From a virus, in IMG/VR virus record IMGVR_UViG_3300028763_000016, positions 1 to 41,545 of that record: a DNA stretch of 41,545 bases, one strand, 5' to 3'. The notes under the pieces were generated by a model. That model did no database searches, had not been told where the DNA came from, and saw only the letters and a program-made list of their open reading frames with translations. The position numbers and the translations under genes were made by a program. Positions 1-6,966 of this stretch are shown here, piece by piece (positions within the stretch are counted from its first letter, which is position 1; every line of letters starts with the position of its first letter).

Positions 1-91
1 TATTTAATATTAGATTTTTTATTGTATTATTATCTGTTTTAGTGTGGCTAATAATATCAAAACAAACTACTTTATCCCCTACTTTTAACAT
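1..91 (-). CDS. GDKV-type small protein, cut by the window edge
   Basis: Only the first 30 codons are visible, reading leftward from the ATG at 89-91 and beginning MLKVGDKVVCF. The N-terminus matches the next gene to the right (MLKIEDYIVCI, then the shared ISHT), so this is a tandem paralog. The GDKVVC opening is the first strand of what looks like a small SH3-like barrel. Function unknown. The start overlaps the end of the upstream gene by 7 nt. Confidence 0.75.
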   Translation of the reverse strand, partial: MLKVGDKVVCFDIISHTKTDNNTIKNLILN

Positions 92-348
92 TTATCTATT
101 TCTAAAAGTTTACGTTTTCTATATTCTTTATCAGTAATAAATCTATTTGAAGCATAAATATATGAATGATTAATTTCATTAACTATTAAATAATCCTGAT
201 AATAAGAATATTCACAGCCAGTATTTCTATCAAAAAATATTTTAATTGAATATTTTTTATTTAGAGATAAATGTTTTACTGTAAGTTTATCACTATTAGT
301 ATGACTAATAACATCAATACATACTATATAATCTTCTATTTTTAGCAC
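85..348 (-). CDS. GDKV-type small protein with C-terminal tail
   Basis: 87 residues, GTG start nested in the last codons of the gene to its right (7-nt overlap). The body opens MLKIEDYIVCIDVISHT, a divergent version of the GDKVVC strand, and ends EYRKRKLLEIDKC. The aromatic-R-K-x-K-L core sits 12 residues from the end. No enzyme motif. A small single-domain beta protein of unknown role; the family assignment rests on pattern similarity with its neighbours. Confidence 0.8.
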   Translation of the reverse strand: MLKIEDYIVCIDVISHTNSDKLTVKHLSLNKKYSIKIFFDRNTGCEYSYYQDYLIVNEINHSYIYASNRFITDKEYRKRKLLEIDKC

Positions 349-575
349 AGTTTTAATTTATTAAGTTTAAGTGTTCTATACTCAGATAATTTAACAAATT
401 GAGTAGGACGCCAGTTTATTTCGCTATCATAAACATATACATTACCTAATGAAAGTTTAACTGATTCATAATAAACATCTCTTATAATATAATTAGTATA
501 TTTTTTTAATGCATAACGATTTTCATAATAACCTTCATCAGTTATACACACTACTTTATTTCCTGATTTTAACAT
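342..575 (-). CDS. GDKV-type small protein with C-terminal tail
   Basis: 77 residues from ATG at 573-575. Opens MLKSGNKVVCITDEGYY and ends LSEYRTLKLNKLKLC. The tail R-T-L-K-L-N-K-L has Thr in place of the usual Lys after Arg. It overlaps the upstream gene by 20 nt, so the tail codons of that gene run over this start. Part of the leftward array 1-1043. Function unknown. Confidence 0.8.
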   Translation of the reverse strand: MLKSGNKVVCITDEGYYENRYALKKYTNYIIRDVYYESVKLSLGNVYVYDSEINWRPTQFVKLSEYRTLKLNKLKLC

Positions 576-819
576 TTTTTATAATATTAAGTTTTTCTAA
601 TCTCACTTTTTTTATATAGTCAGGAATAGATAAAAATTTATATGACTCCTGATTATATGCAACACCAACAAGTTTAAAATATTCAAGATCTTCATATAGA
701 TATACACTCTGATGAATATCTAATATTTCATATTCTTTTCCAATAATTAATTGATCACAAATTATTCTGTCACTATCAAATGTTTTAATACAGACTACTT
801 TATCTCCTATATTTAACAT
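556..819 (-). CDS. GDKV-type small protein, extended tail
   Basis: 87 residues. Opens MLNIGDKVVCIKTFDSD. The tail (IPDYIKKVRLEKLN) is a degenerate form, and the protein runs about 11 residues further than its siblings (to ...NVKIRK) because the stop lies 20 nt inside the next gene. Loss of an earlier stop is the simplest explanation. Body predicted beta-rich; function unknown. Confidence 0.78.
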   Translation of the reverse strand: MLNIGDKVVCIKTFDSDRIICDQLIIGKEYEILDIHQSVYLYEDLEYFKLVGVAYNQESYKFLSIPDYIKKVRLEKLNIIKNVKIRK

Positions 820-1043
820 TCAGATAATTTTATAAGTTTTTTCTTTCTTAATTCACTCATTGACATAAAATGTCCATCTGAGAATGAGTAATTTGGTAAT
901 TCTTCTAAACTTATATCATAAGGATTCATGATAGTATATATTTTACCCTTTTTTAATAATTGTGTTCTAACATGATATCCATATAAATAATCATATTTAT
1001 AATCATCTAGCAAACATAATACTTTCTCGCCTGTTTTAAACAT
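813..1043 (-). CDS. GDKV-type small protein with C-terminal tail
   Basis: 76 residues, first gene of the leftward GDKV array. Opens MFKTGEKVLCLLDDYKYD and ends SELRKKKLIKLSEC. The stop overlaps the next start by 7 nt. Tyrosine- and aspartate-rich middle, no catalytic motif. The 12-nt gap to the membrane gene on its right suggests co-transcription. Confidence 0.8.
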   Translation of the reverse strand: MFKTGEKVLCLLDDYKYDYLYGYHVRTQLLKKGKIYTIMNPYDISLEELPNYSFSDGHFMSMSELRKKKLIKLSEC

Positions 1044-1055
1044 CTGTTGTTAGAT

Positions 1056-1226
1056 TTAAAATCTAGGATCATCCGGATTTAATAGATGACTAATATTTTT
1101 GTTCCACCACTCTACAAACCTTTTATTTTTTATTTTTTCAATATAATTTGAAATAACAAATATTGAAATAACACCAATCAATGATGCAATCCAAATACCT
1201 AGCAATATTAATAAATATGTATTCAT
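1056..1226 (-). CDS. Small single-pass membrane protein
   Basis: 56 residues from ATG at 1224-1226. One hydrophobic helix at about residues 4-27 (LLILLGIWIASLIGVISIF), then a basic stretch (EKIKNKR) and a soluble C-terminus ending NPDDPRF. N-out orientation is likely from the positive-inside rule. It lacks the tail found in its neighbours. Function unknown; it fills an otherwise empty gap in the same orientation with 2-nt spacing to the next gene. Confidence 0.65.
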   Translation of the reverse strand: MNTYLLILLGIWIASLIGVISIFVISNYIEKIKNKRFVEWWNKNISHLLNPDDPRF

Positions 1227-1228
1227 GA

Positions 1229-1459
1229 TTATTTTTGTTTAGATTTTTCTTTTTTTCTTAATTCATCCCAAGTATTAACTAACTCATTAACAAGTTCCTT
1301 ATCTCCTGGACAATAAGAAACAAAAGTCTTTTTCACACAAGCTTCTACTTTCATTAATTTTTCGAAGTCATTATCACACAAATCAAATAATAGTTTAGTT
1401 TGATTCAAACTTCTATTACTAACACAGCTTAACATTACTAATAATTCATCGTTATTCAT
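1229..1459 (-). CDS. Small helical protein, unknown
   Basis: 76 residues, predicted almost entirely alpha-helical, with four cysteines (at about 12, 28, 41 and 50) and a lysine-rich end (WDELRKKEKSKQK). The end resembles the tail only in being basic and does not match it. It sits 1 nt from the next gene, so it is in the same operon. Not recognised. Confidence 0.7.
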   Translation of the reverse strand: MNNDELLVMLSCVSNRSLNQTKLLFDLCDNDFEKLMKVEACVKKTFVSYCPGDKELVNELVNTWDELRKKEKSKQK

Positions 1460-1460
1460 A

Positions 1461-1658
1461 TTATTTCTTATTTATGGTTTCTAATTTTTTCTTTCTAACA
1501 TATGATTCAATTACTCTAATATCAATATTATCAAGTTTTTCTTCATCAGTTTCTTCAATATCTCTGATATTTACGTAATCATAAGGATTTCTTTTATTTT
1601 TATATTCATTAATTAAAGCATCAAAATTCAAATTCAAGTCATCTTCTAAATTATACAT
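1461..1658 (-). CDS. Acidic small protein with C-terminal tail (family of three)
   Basis: 65 residues: an acidic, disordered-looking N-terminus, then the shared block EEKLDNIDIRVIESYVRKKK and ending LETINKK. The two genes to its right have the same C-terminal half, so this is a tandem triplet. The N-terminal halves have diverged almost completely, which suggests the conserved C-terminus is the functional part. Confidence 0.75.
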   Translation of the reverse strand: MYNLEDDLNLNFDALINEYKNKRNPYDYVNIRDIEETDEEKLDNIDIRVIESYVRKKKLETINKK

Positions 1659-1659
1659 A

Positions 1660-1842
1660 TTATTTCTTATTTATGTTTTTTAATTTTTTATTCCTGACAT
1701 ATCTTTCTATTATACTAAAATCAATTTTATCAAGCTTATCCTCAATTGATTCTTCATATTTAATAGTTTTTTTATATGCCTTTTTACCATAAAATATATT
1801 ATCACATGAATGAATAAATGAATCTGAAGGAAAATTATTCAT
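1660..1842 (-). CDS. Acidic small protein with C-terminal tail (family of three)
   Basis: 60 residues, second of the triplet. The C-terminal half EDKLDKIDFSIIERYVRNKK matches its neighbours; the N-terminal half (MNNFPSDSFIHSCDN) does not. Ends LKNINKK. One nucleotide separates it from the following gene. Function unknown. Confidence 0.75.
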   Translation of the reverse strand: MNNFPSDSFIHSCDNIFYGKKAYKKTIKYEESIEDKLDKIDFSIIERYVRNKKLKNINKK

Positions 1843-1845
1843 AAA

Positions 1846-2022
1846 CTATTTTGATTTTTTAATATTATTTAATTTTTTCTCTCTTATGTAAGATTCTATA
1901 ACTTTATCATCAATACTATCAAGTTTTTCTCTATCAGTATTAATTTTAGTAATAGTACTATTACTATTACTATCATATGTGATATTTTGTCCTGTTTCAG
2001 AATCAACAATATTGTATATCAT
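1846..2022 (-). CDS. Acidic small protein with C-terminal tail (family of three)
   Basis: 58 residues, from ATG at 2020-2022 to a TAG stop at 1846-1848. Contains a serine/asparagine run (DSNSNSTITK) and the triplet's conserved block EKLDSIDDKVIESYIREKK, ending LNNIKKSK. The use of TAG as terminator matters because the window encodes an amber-suppressor tRNA. Confidence 0.7.
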   Translation of the reverse strand: MIYNIVDSETGQNITYDSNSNSTITKINTDREKLDSIDDKVIESYIREKKLNNIKKSK

Positions 2023-2026
2023 AATA

Positions 2027-2677
2027 TTATTTCATATTAGGTCTGAAAGACGTTTTTTTGTCAAATCCTTTTGATTCTATTTTTTGAACATTAGTCATAG
2101 TATCTACATGTTCCTCTGCAATTGTTCGTTGATATGAAATCCAATCAGATATCATTTTATATACTTCTTCAGGTGAAATAAACGAATTAAGATTTAAATC
2201 TTTTAAAATACAATTTTTATGTATGTTTTTATCTGACTCATCGTTTTTTATTGAAAGTATTGGACAATTATATTTATCATTCATTTTTAATGTATCTTTT
2301 ATGATAAACAAATTAAATGATTCACAATGATACCTGGAAGATTTAACTTTAATAGAAACCTTATCTTTTGGTTTTTCTGTACTATTCATATGATATCTGT
2401 AATACCAACTTGAGTGCTTTTCTACAATAGCAAATTGTTTTAATTCTTCACCATAATATATTTTATCACCATTATAGTATGCTTCAATATAAAACCCTCC
2501 AATATATAATCTGAGCTTACCTTCTTCAATATCACCATCAGGAAATGCCTTACTAGGAGGAAAATTTCTAAATATTGGCATAGAAAAATCTAACCGATCC
2601 AAAACTATTAATGGATCTACTCCATAAATACCTGTTAGGAAGTCATAATAATCTTTAAATTTTGATATAATTTTCAA
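2027..2677 (-). CDS. Conserved phage protein of unknown function
   Basis: 216 residues, the largest gene of the leftward block. The N-terminal two thirds is beta-rich with many aromatic residues (RLYIGGFYIEAYYNGDKIYY). The C-terminus is a helix followed by a polar end (SDWISYQRTIAEEHVDTMTN). The EEHVDTMTNVQKIESKGFD region resembles C-termini of hypothetical proteins in other phages, from memory only. No catalytic motif, signal peptide or membrane segment. Confidence 0.75.
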   Translation of the reverse strand: MKIISKFKDYYDFLTGIYGVDPLIVLDRLDFSMPIFRNFPPSKAFPDGDIEEGKLRLYIGGFYIEAYYNGDKIYYGEELKQFAIVEKHSSWYYRYHMNSTEKPKDKVSIKVKSSRYHCESFNLFIIKDTLKMNDKYNCPILSIKNDESDKNIHKNCILKDLNLNSFISPEEVYKMISDWISYQRTIAEEHVDTMTNVQKIESKGFDKKTSFRPNMK

Positions 2678-2694
2678 AATATTAGTGTTTTTGT

Positions 2695-2874
2695 TTATCC
2701 TTTACTAAAAGATGTGATGATACCATTATCAACTTCTAAGTTTAATCTTTCAGGAATATAATCACAAGTGATTATATAATCAATAGAATTTTTTCTAACA
2801 ACTCTATAATCTATATGATTTTCCTTTAATATTATTATTCCTTCTTCTTCTGTTTTACCTATAATTTTATTCAT
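2695..2874 (-). CDS. Peptidase inhibitor I78-like small protein
   Basis: 59 residues from ATG at 2872-2874. The pattern fits the I78 / potato inhibitor I-like fold: a short N-terminal helix, YRVVRKNS, a central strand (DYIITCDYIPERLNLEVDNG) and a final IITSF strand. The R-x-N...D-x-G-x-I order is the family's usual one. Proteins of this type bind serine proteases, and a phage copy might inhibit a host protease. The assignment is from pattern only and the loop is divergent. Confidence 0.5.
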   Translation of the reverse strand: MNKIIGKTEEEGIIILKENHIDYRVVRKNSIDYIITCDYIPERLNLEVDNGIITSFSKG

Positions 2875-3016
2875 ATTCTATATACTTTATCATAAATTTT
2901 TTACCACCAACTTTTGTCTTGAAATATAATCTACTATCAATCATTCTTAAATCTTTTGCATCATCAGGTAATTTACTTTTTAATTCCTCACTGATATTCA
3001 ACACTTTTTCAATCAT
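2867..3016 (-). CDS. Small unknown protein upstream of I78-like gene
   Basis: 49 residues from ATG at 3014-3016 to TAA at 2867-2869, overlapping the next start by 8 nt. Begins MIEKVLNISEELKSKLPDDA and ends MIKYIEYE. Helix followed by a few strands; no recognised motif. The tight overlap supports a real gene translationally coupled to the inhibitor-like gene. Confidence 0.6.
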   Translation of the reverse strand: MIEKVLNISEELKSKLPDDAKDLRMIDSRLYFKTKVGGKKFMIKYIEYE

Positions 3017-3021
3017 CTACA

Positions 3022-3414
3022 TTAATTATTTTTAATTCTTAATACATATTCTTCAATATGTTTAATTTCAAAATTCTCAAAAACTTCTTCTTCTTTTGTT
3101 ATATTATTATTAGAATTATTATTCAATTTTAATAATTTAATTTTTCTTAAATAATTTTCAACAAAAGTCAAATCATAACCTAATATTTTCATAGTGAATT
3201 TAATCTCATTAATATAATCATCAATCATTAAAGGAAAAACTTCAATGTCTCTAACATAATCTTCAATATCAACACCCCAATATGAAAATTTTATTTTTAT
3301 AATATCTTCACTGATACCAAGTATAATAGCCTTTCTTTTAGATTTTCCTAAATACTCAATCCAAACTTTTTGACCAATTACATATTTAATATCATTATTT
3401 AATGATTCAGTCAT
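3022..3414 (-). CDS. SH3-like protein with two tail-like segments
   Basis: 130 residues. Residues 10-60 form a beta domain beginning YVIGQKVWIEYLGKSKRKA, like the GDKV proteins. A complete tail follows in mid-protein (VENYLRKIKLLKLNNN), then an Asn-rich linker and a second, eroded tail (IEEYVLRIKNN) preceded by an acidic helix like that of the 1461-2022 triplet. It looks like a fusion of a GDKV-type unit with a triplet-type unit. Confidence 0.75.
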   Translation of the reverse strand: MTESLNNDIKYVIGQKVWIEYLGKSKRKAIILGISEDIIKIKFSYWGVDIEDYVRDIEVFPLMIDDYINEIKFTMKILGYDLTFVENYLRKIKLLKLNNNSNNNITKEEEVFENFEIKHIEEYVLRIKNN

Positions 3415-3423
3415 TATTTATTA

Positions 3424-3783
3424 TTACCAATCAATATCATTACTTGACACAAAATCTTTAATTTCTTGATTTCTATATTTAGAAATAATTTCTTGCCATG
3501 TTGGTCTAACTTTCCAAATACCAAGTATATCCACACAATCAACCCATTCATAGTGACTTTTAAAATCTGATACTTCTTCTCTATTATCATTAATCCATTC
3601 AACATAATTAAATGATAACGCCATATCTGCAACAAAGCAACCAAGATAAATAGAGAATATAGGTTTTGTAACTTTAAACATATCTTCACTTAGTGAATTT
3701 TTATCTTTATATTCTTGAAATAGAATATAATCTCCAAACTGTAATTTGTCACAGTTATCAGAGAATTTATTTAATTTTCTCAT
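3424..3783 (-). CDS. Unknown protein, tryptophan-rich
   Basis: 119 residues. Mixed alpha/beta with a hydrophobic centre (IYLGCFVADMALSF) and several tryptophans (VEWINDN, YEWVDCV, GIWKVRPTW). Ends SSNDIDW. No tail and no known motif. A competing frame over 3414-3689 is a shadow with poor composition. Confidence 0.7.
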   Translation of the reverse strand: MRKLNKFSDNCDKLQFGDYILFQEYKDKNSLSEDMFKVTKPIFSIYLGCFVADMALSFNYVEWINDNREEVSDFKSHYEWVDCVDILGIWKVRPTWQEIISKYRNQEIKDFVSSNDIDW

Positions 3784-3797
3784 AATTTTAATTTTTA

Positions 3798-3977
3798 TTA
3801 TTCATATCTACGTTTACCAGCACCAATTCCTAAAAATAATCCATCAGCACAGAACAATAATACTATAAATACTGGATCAGTTAATCCTATGGATTTATTT
3901 AAAATGAATAGAATAACTAGCAGAAAAGACAAAAATGCAGATGCTGCAAAATAATAAGAAGAATTTATTTTTTTCAT
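3798..3977 (-). CDS. Small two-pass membrane protein (tandem family)
   Basis: 59 residues from ATG at 3975-3977. Two hydrophobic helices (about 9-26 and 35-55) joined by a short loop NKSIGLTD, ending GKRRYE. Belongs to a run of five similar two-helix proteins at 3798-4731. The second helix ends in a G-x-G motif (FLGIGAG) shared with two neighbours. Function unknown; inner-membrane location likely. Confidence 0.65.
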   Translation of the reverse strand: MKKINSSYYFAASAFLSFLLVILFILNKSIGLTDPVFIVLLFCADGLFLGIGAGKRRYE

Positions 3978-3982
3978 GATTT

Positions 3983-4165
3983 TTATTTATCTATAATTTT
4001 TCCAAGAGCAATACATAAACAAGCGCCACCAGAACAAATCAAAAATGATAATATGATAATTTTAAAATAACTAACAGGAGTGTTTTCATTAAGATTTATT
4101 CCAAATAACACAAAAAGAATCAAAAAAACCAAACACATTATAAAGTAAATAATAGATTTTTTCAT
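3983..4165 (-). CDS. Small two-pass membrane protein (tandem family)
   Basis: 60 residues, helices at about 4-24 and 34-54. Opens MKKSIIYFIMCLVF, nearly identical to the gene at 4176-4349, so a recent duplication. The second helix carries FLICSGGACLCIALG. Ends KIIDK. No signal cleavage site. Not recognised beyond the local family. Confidence 0.7.
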   Translation of the reverse strand: MKKSIIYFIMCLVFLILFVLFGINLNENTPVSYFKIIILSFLICSGGACLCIALGKIIDK

Positions 4166-4175
4166 TATTTAATTT

Positions 4176-4349
4176 TCATTTATTTATTAAATTTCCAATT
4201 GCAAATCCTAAACATACACCAGAAGCACAAATTAATAATGACGACATAACAGTATGAAAAACACTGAATGATGTATTCAAATTGATATTTATAACAAATA
4301 GAGCAAAAAACGCCAAACACATCATAAAGTAAATAATAGATTTTTTCAT
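4176..4349 (-). CDS. Small two-pass membrane protein (tandem family)
   Basis: 57 residues from ATG at 4347-4349 to TGA at 4176-4178. Opens MKKSIIYFMMCLAFFALF and ends GNLINK, with second helix LLICASGVCLGFAIG. The start overlaps the upstream stop as ATGA, indicating translational coupling. Paralog of the genes on both sides. Confidence 0.68.
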   Translation of the reverse strand: MKKSIIYFMMCLAFFALFVININLNTSFSVFHTVMSSLLICASGVCLGFAIGNLINK

Positions 4350-4534
4350 GATTTTAATTTTTTAATTATTATATAAAGTCCAAATCCTAAGAAAGTCCCA
4401 GATGAACAAATCAATGTTGCATCTAATATAATATGAAAAGGGCTAATTAACATATTTATGTTGATATCTAAAAGTACTAAAAAAGAAAGTACTAAAGAAT
4501 AAATACAAAATAAAATTCCATTATAATTTTTCAT
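4346..4534 (-). CDS. Small two-pass membrane protein (tandem family)
   Basis: 62 residues, helices at about 5-24 and 33-57 (ATLICSSGTFLGFGLYII), ending KKLKS. The same G-x-G helix signature as its neighbours is clear; the N-terminus is more divergent (MKNYNGILFCIYSL). Overlaps both adjacent genes by 4 nt. Confidence 0.7.
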   Translation of the reverse strand: MKNYNGILFCIYSLVLSFLVLLDININMLISPFHIILDATLICSSGTFLGFGLYIIIKKLKS

Positions 4535-4731
4535 ACTATTATTATTTTATCAATACACAAACCAATCATAGCACAAAAATATATAACTGATATTGTTTGA
4601 ACCCAAACAGAATTCTTAATATCATCATAATGCACATTTTCGTATCTTATATTGTCACTATTCAATATTATAATCAAAATGATTATTCCAATAATTGGAA
4701 CATAAATTAAAAATTTTTCTGATTTGTTCAT
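4531..4731 (-). CDS. Small two-pass membrane protein
   Basis: 66 residues, helices at about 7-24 and 45-63, with a longer charged loop between them (SDNIRYENVHYDDIKNS). Ends IGLCIDKIIIV. Similar in size and layout to the four genes downstream but with little sequence identity. It heads the membrane-protein run. Confidence 0.65.
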   Translation of the reverse strand: MNKSEKFLIYVPIIGIIILIIILNSDNIRYENVHYDDIKNSVWVQTISVIYFCAMIGLCIDKIIIV

Positions 4732-4741
4732 AATATTATTA

Positions 4742-5095
4742 TTATTTAAATCTAACTTCAGTATAATGTTCTACACATTTTTGCAATAATTCTGGATGAT
4801 ATTTACTTGCGGTTTGAATTGCGTCCATTTGCATCTCTGGCTTAGTATGCCTTGCTGATGCCCAATCCAAATATGCTTCATAGAAATCTTTATCAGTCTT
4901 TATATTGTGATGCCTTGCCACTCTTCTGTGTATTTTAGTAGCAATAATATCGCCTAAGATAAGAATTAGAATCATTTTTTCTAAATCATGAACAATAACC
5001 CTTAACAATGAAACTTTTGTTTTTTCAGTTATCCATAATTTAAGAATCGCATTCTTATGTATACAAACTCTTCTAGCTTCTTTATATCTATTCAT
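4742..5095 (-). CDS. DUF5662-like phage protein (HD-type helical bundle)
   Basis: 117 residues, all-helical, with conserved His/Asp/Glu positions: VIVHDLEKM, KIHRRVARHHNIKT and DWASARHT. This arrangement resembles the phage DUF5662-like family, whose H-D...H-H pattern suggests a metal-binding HD-like bundle, though activity is unproven. It is first in its own transcript: a promoter -10/-7 element lies 19-26 nt upstream on this strand and a terminator shields it from the preceding operon. Confidence 0.6.
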   Translation of the reverse strand: MNRYKEARRVCIHKNAILKLWITEKTKVSLLRVIVHDLEKMILILILGDIIATKIHRRVARHHNIKTDKDFYEAYLDWASARHTKPEMQMDAIQTASKYHPELLQKCVEHYTEVRFK

Positions 5096-5113
5096 ATAGT
5101 TAGTTTTAGATTA

Positions 5114-5121
5114 CAAAGATA
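5114..5121 (-). promoter_or_regulatory. Bacteroidetes-type -7 element
   Basis: On the minus strand this reads TATCTTTG, an exact TAnnTTTG. It lies just upstream of the gene starting at 5095 and directly after a terminator. No clear TTTG -33 element is seen at the expected distance. Confidence 0.55.
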
Positions 5122-5124
5122 ATA

Positions 5125-5162
5125 AAAAAAAGTAGAACTAAATGAATAATTCTACTTTTTTT
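5125..5162. terminator. Bidirectional intrinsic terminator
   Basis: Arms AAAAAAAGTAGAA (5125-5137) and its complement TTCTACTTTTTTT (5150-5162) with a 12-nt loop. The A-run and T-run give U-tracts in both directions. It lies after the stop of the leftward gene at 5181-5477, which it most likely terminates. Confidence 0.8.
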
Positions 5163-5180
5163 ATAGTTATATAATGTTAA

Positions 5181-5477
5181 TCATCCAAATAAATTCTCAG
5201 ATATCAATTCAGAGTCATCTCCATTCTCTGCGGTATCTCTACCATATTTGATTTGATTATTATTTTTAGCTATATTCCAAGCTTCTTTTCTATAAACAAA
5301 TCTTCCAGTTGAAGTTAAAAATCCTTGTTCTTTTCTATTAGGCTCATGAATTTTTTTAGACTCACAAGAAATTTCAAGTTTACTCAATGTATCATAACAA
5401 TCATTGTGTCTTCTTCCACTAATAATTATATCATTAATATTAATAGCTGAGCATAATATATATTCTTTTTCTTCCAT
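5181..5477 (-). CDS. Conserved phage protein (GRRH / QGFLTS family)
   Basis: 98 residues. Opens with an EYILCSAI strand, then a GRRHNDC motif (about 22-28), EQGFLTSTGRFVYRKEAW, NNQIKYG and an end SENLFG. The same blocks occur in order in the protein at 37035-37373. The family is common in phages and bacteria, usually hypothetical. The paired conserved His and Arg suggest ligand binding, but no activity is known. Last gene before the terminator at 5125-5162. Confidence 0.7.
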   Translation of the reverse strand: MEEKEYILCSAININDIIISGRRHNDCYDTLSKLEISCESKKIHEPNRKEQGFLTSTGRFVYRKEAWNIAKNNNQIKYGRDTAENGDDSELISENLFG

Positions 5478-5480
5478 ATT

Positions 5481-5798
5481 TTAAACTATCATACCCTCTA
5501 AAATCATAATATCTTTATATTTCTCAAAATCAATTTTTTGACGAATAATTTCAGCTTTTTCACTATACTCTTTAAGTGCTTTTCTGCCCTCTACTAAACA
5601 CTGATTATGAGTTTTTATAAGAACATCAAATTCTAAACGACCATCTATTACATCTTGACGTTTTTGTTTCGAATAAACTATTAAGTCTGATGTTGAACCT
5701 TCTTTAATGATAATTAAGTTCCTAATTGTATCATTTTGACTACCATAACAATTTGAATAACTAATTTCACTTTCAATAATTCCTACTAAAATTGCCAT
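5481..5798 (-). CDS. Unknown protein
   Basis: 105 residues if begun at ATG 5796-5798 (MAILVGIIESEISYSN). An upstream ATG would add 12 residues and overlap the next gene, which is less likely. Beta-rich first half (LIIIKEGSTSDLIVYSK), then a long charged helix (VEGRKALKEYSEKAEIIRQK). No recognised motif and no tail. Confidence 0.65.
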   Translation of the reverse strand: MAILVGIIESEISYSNCYGSQNDTIRNLIIIKEGSTSDLIVYSKQKRQDVIDGRLEFDVLIKTHNQCLVEGRKALKEYSEKAEIIRQKIDFEKYKDIMILEGMIV

Positions 5799-5817
5799 AT
5801 TATATATTTTTAAATTG

Positions 5818-6096
5818 TTATAAAGTTCTATCAATTAACATTCTTACATCATCTTGAGAATAAACATATCCATTAAATGCTGTCCTTGAACCAGCATCTT
5901 TTTTTATAGACACAGAAACATTGTCATTCAACTTATCACCAAAATATGTACATGTATGTCCTTCATTATTCCAGTTGATGACTGTCATACCTCTTGGTCT
6001 TATACTAACTGCTTCACCGTATTGACTATTTTCATCTCCTTTTGAGAATTTGAAGCCAATTTCCTTAATAAATTCTTCAGTAAAAATGTTTAACAT
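5818..6096 (-). CDS. Unknown small protein
   Basis: 92 residues. Opens MLNIFTEEFIKEIGFKFS, followed by a beta-rich part with VSIRPRGMTVINWNNEGHT and SVSIKKDAGSRTAFNG, and a final helix DDVRMLIDRTL. No tail. In the same operon as its neighbours with a 12-nt gap upstream. Not recognised. Confidence 0.68.
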   Translation of the reverse strand: MLNIFTEEFIKEIGFKFSKGDENSQYGEAVSIRPRGMTVINWNNEGHTCTYFGDKLNDNVSVSIKKDAGSRTAFNGYVYSQDDVRMLIDRTL

Positions 6097-6108
6097 AATT
6101 ATGTAGTT

Positions 6109-6708
6109 TTAATTATAATCTATTGATTCTTCATCAGCGCCAAGACTTACACAAAAATTTATAAATTCATCACCATCTAATAATTTCTGTGAATTTAACC
6201 ACTTCATTATTTCTATTCTGATTAATCTCAATTCCTCAATTGGTTTATTTTCAAACCAAACTCCATAAGATGAATCATCAATAGAATGAATTTGTGCTTT
6301 CATTTGATATAACTTATAACCGTTATCATCAAGTTCAAATTTTGCTCCTGTTGGACACAATATTCTTAATGTGACTGGATTATATTCCTTATGATACAAA
6401 CAGCTAGATGTGTGTTCATTTACTTTTTTAACAGTAACTATTTCATCAGTAATAATAAAGTCTCCTTTTTTAGATTTTAATAATTCTCCTACATACCAAG
6501 TATTCAAATACTTACCAATTTCTTCCTTATTTAAGTTATAGATTGAATACAAATCAGAACAATCATTATAATTAGATTTTTTATCCTTAATTGTATCAGT
6601 TTCACCATATGTAGGAAATTTCTTACATTTAGACATATTTAATATTCCATTATTAGGATAATCAATATCAGATTCAATCTTTACTATTGTTTTTTTATTT
6701 TTAATCAT
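6109..6708 (-). CDS. Unknown protein
   Basis: 199 residues. A basic, Asn/Lys-rich N-terminus, a central beta region (YVGELLKSKKGDFIITDEIV, then NPVTLRILCPTGAKFELDD) and a C-terminal helical segment ending LGADEESIDYN. Three cysteines in the first 125 residues without clear spacing. Function cannot be named. Confidence 0.68.
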   Translation of the reverse strand: MIKNKKTIVKIESDIDYPNNGILNMSKCKKFPTYGETDTIKDKKSNYNDCSDLYSIYNLNKEEIGKYLNTWYVGELLKSKKGDFIITDEIVTVKKVNEHTSSCLYHKEYNPVTLRILCPTGAKFELDDNGYKLYQMKAQIHSIDDSSYGVWFENKPIEELRLIRIEIMKWLNSQKLLDGDEFINFCVSLGADEESIDYN

Positions 6709-6710
6709 GA

Positions 6711-6947
6711 TTAGTTCATATTATTTACATTACACCAATTATTAAATAACTTATCTAATGATGGATCAGATTTAAAAATAATCTCAATCATAAGCTTATC
6801 TATAACCATTTCTCCATAATATTGATCTAAATACTTAAAATTCTTTTGAATTTGTAGTCTAGTCATACCAATTTCCTTACACCTATTGAAATATTCAACA
6901 AAAGGTGATTCTAATTCAAAACAAGAAAATCCATCCATTAGTTGCAT
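6711..6947 (-). CDS. Small helical protein
   Basis: 78 residues, mostly helical: SPFVEYFNRCKEIGMTRL, QKNFKYLDQYY, then a long helix to KLFNNWCNVNNMN. Translation could start at Met1 or Met4 (MDGFSCFE). Two nucleotides separate it from the next gene. Resembles a small DNA-binding bundle in composition, but there is no specific match. Confidence 0.62.
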   Translation of the reverse strand: MQLMDGFSCFELESPFVEYFNRCKEIGMTRLQIQKNFKYLDQYYGEMVIDKLMIEIIFKSDPSLDKLFNNWCNVNNMN

Positions 6948-6966
6948 GATTTATATTTTTAATTTT

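Noticed and set aside
3414-3689. Overlapping leftward frame
   Set aside because: Competes with the gene at 3424-3783, which has better composition and start context.
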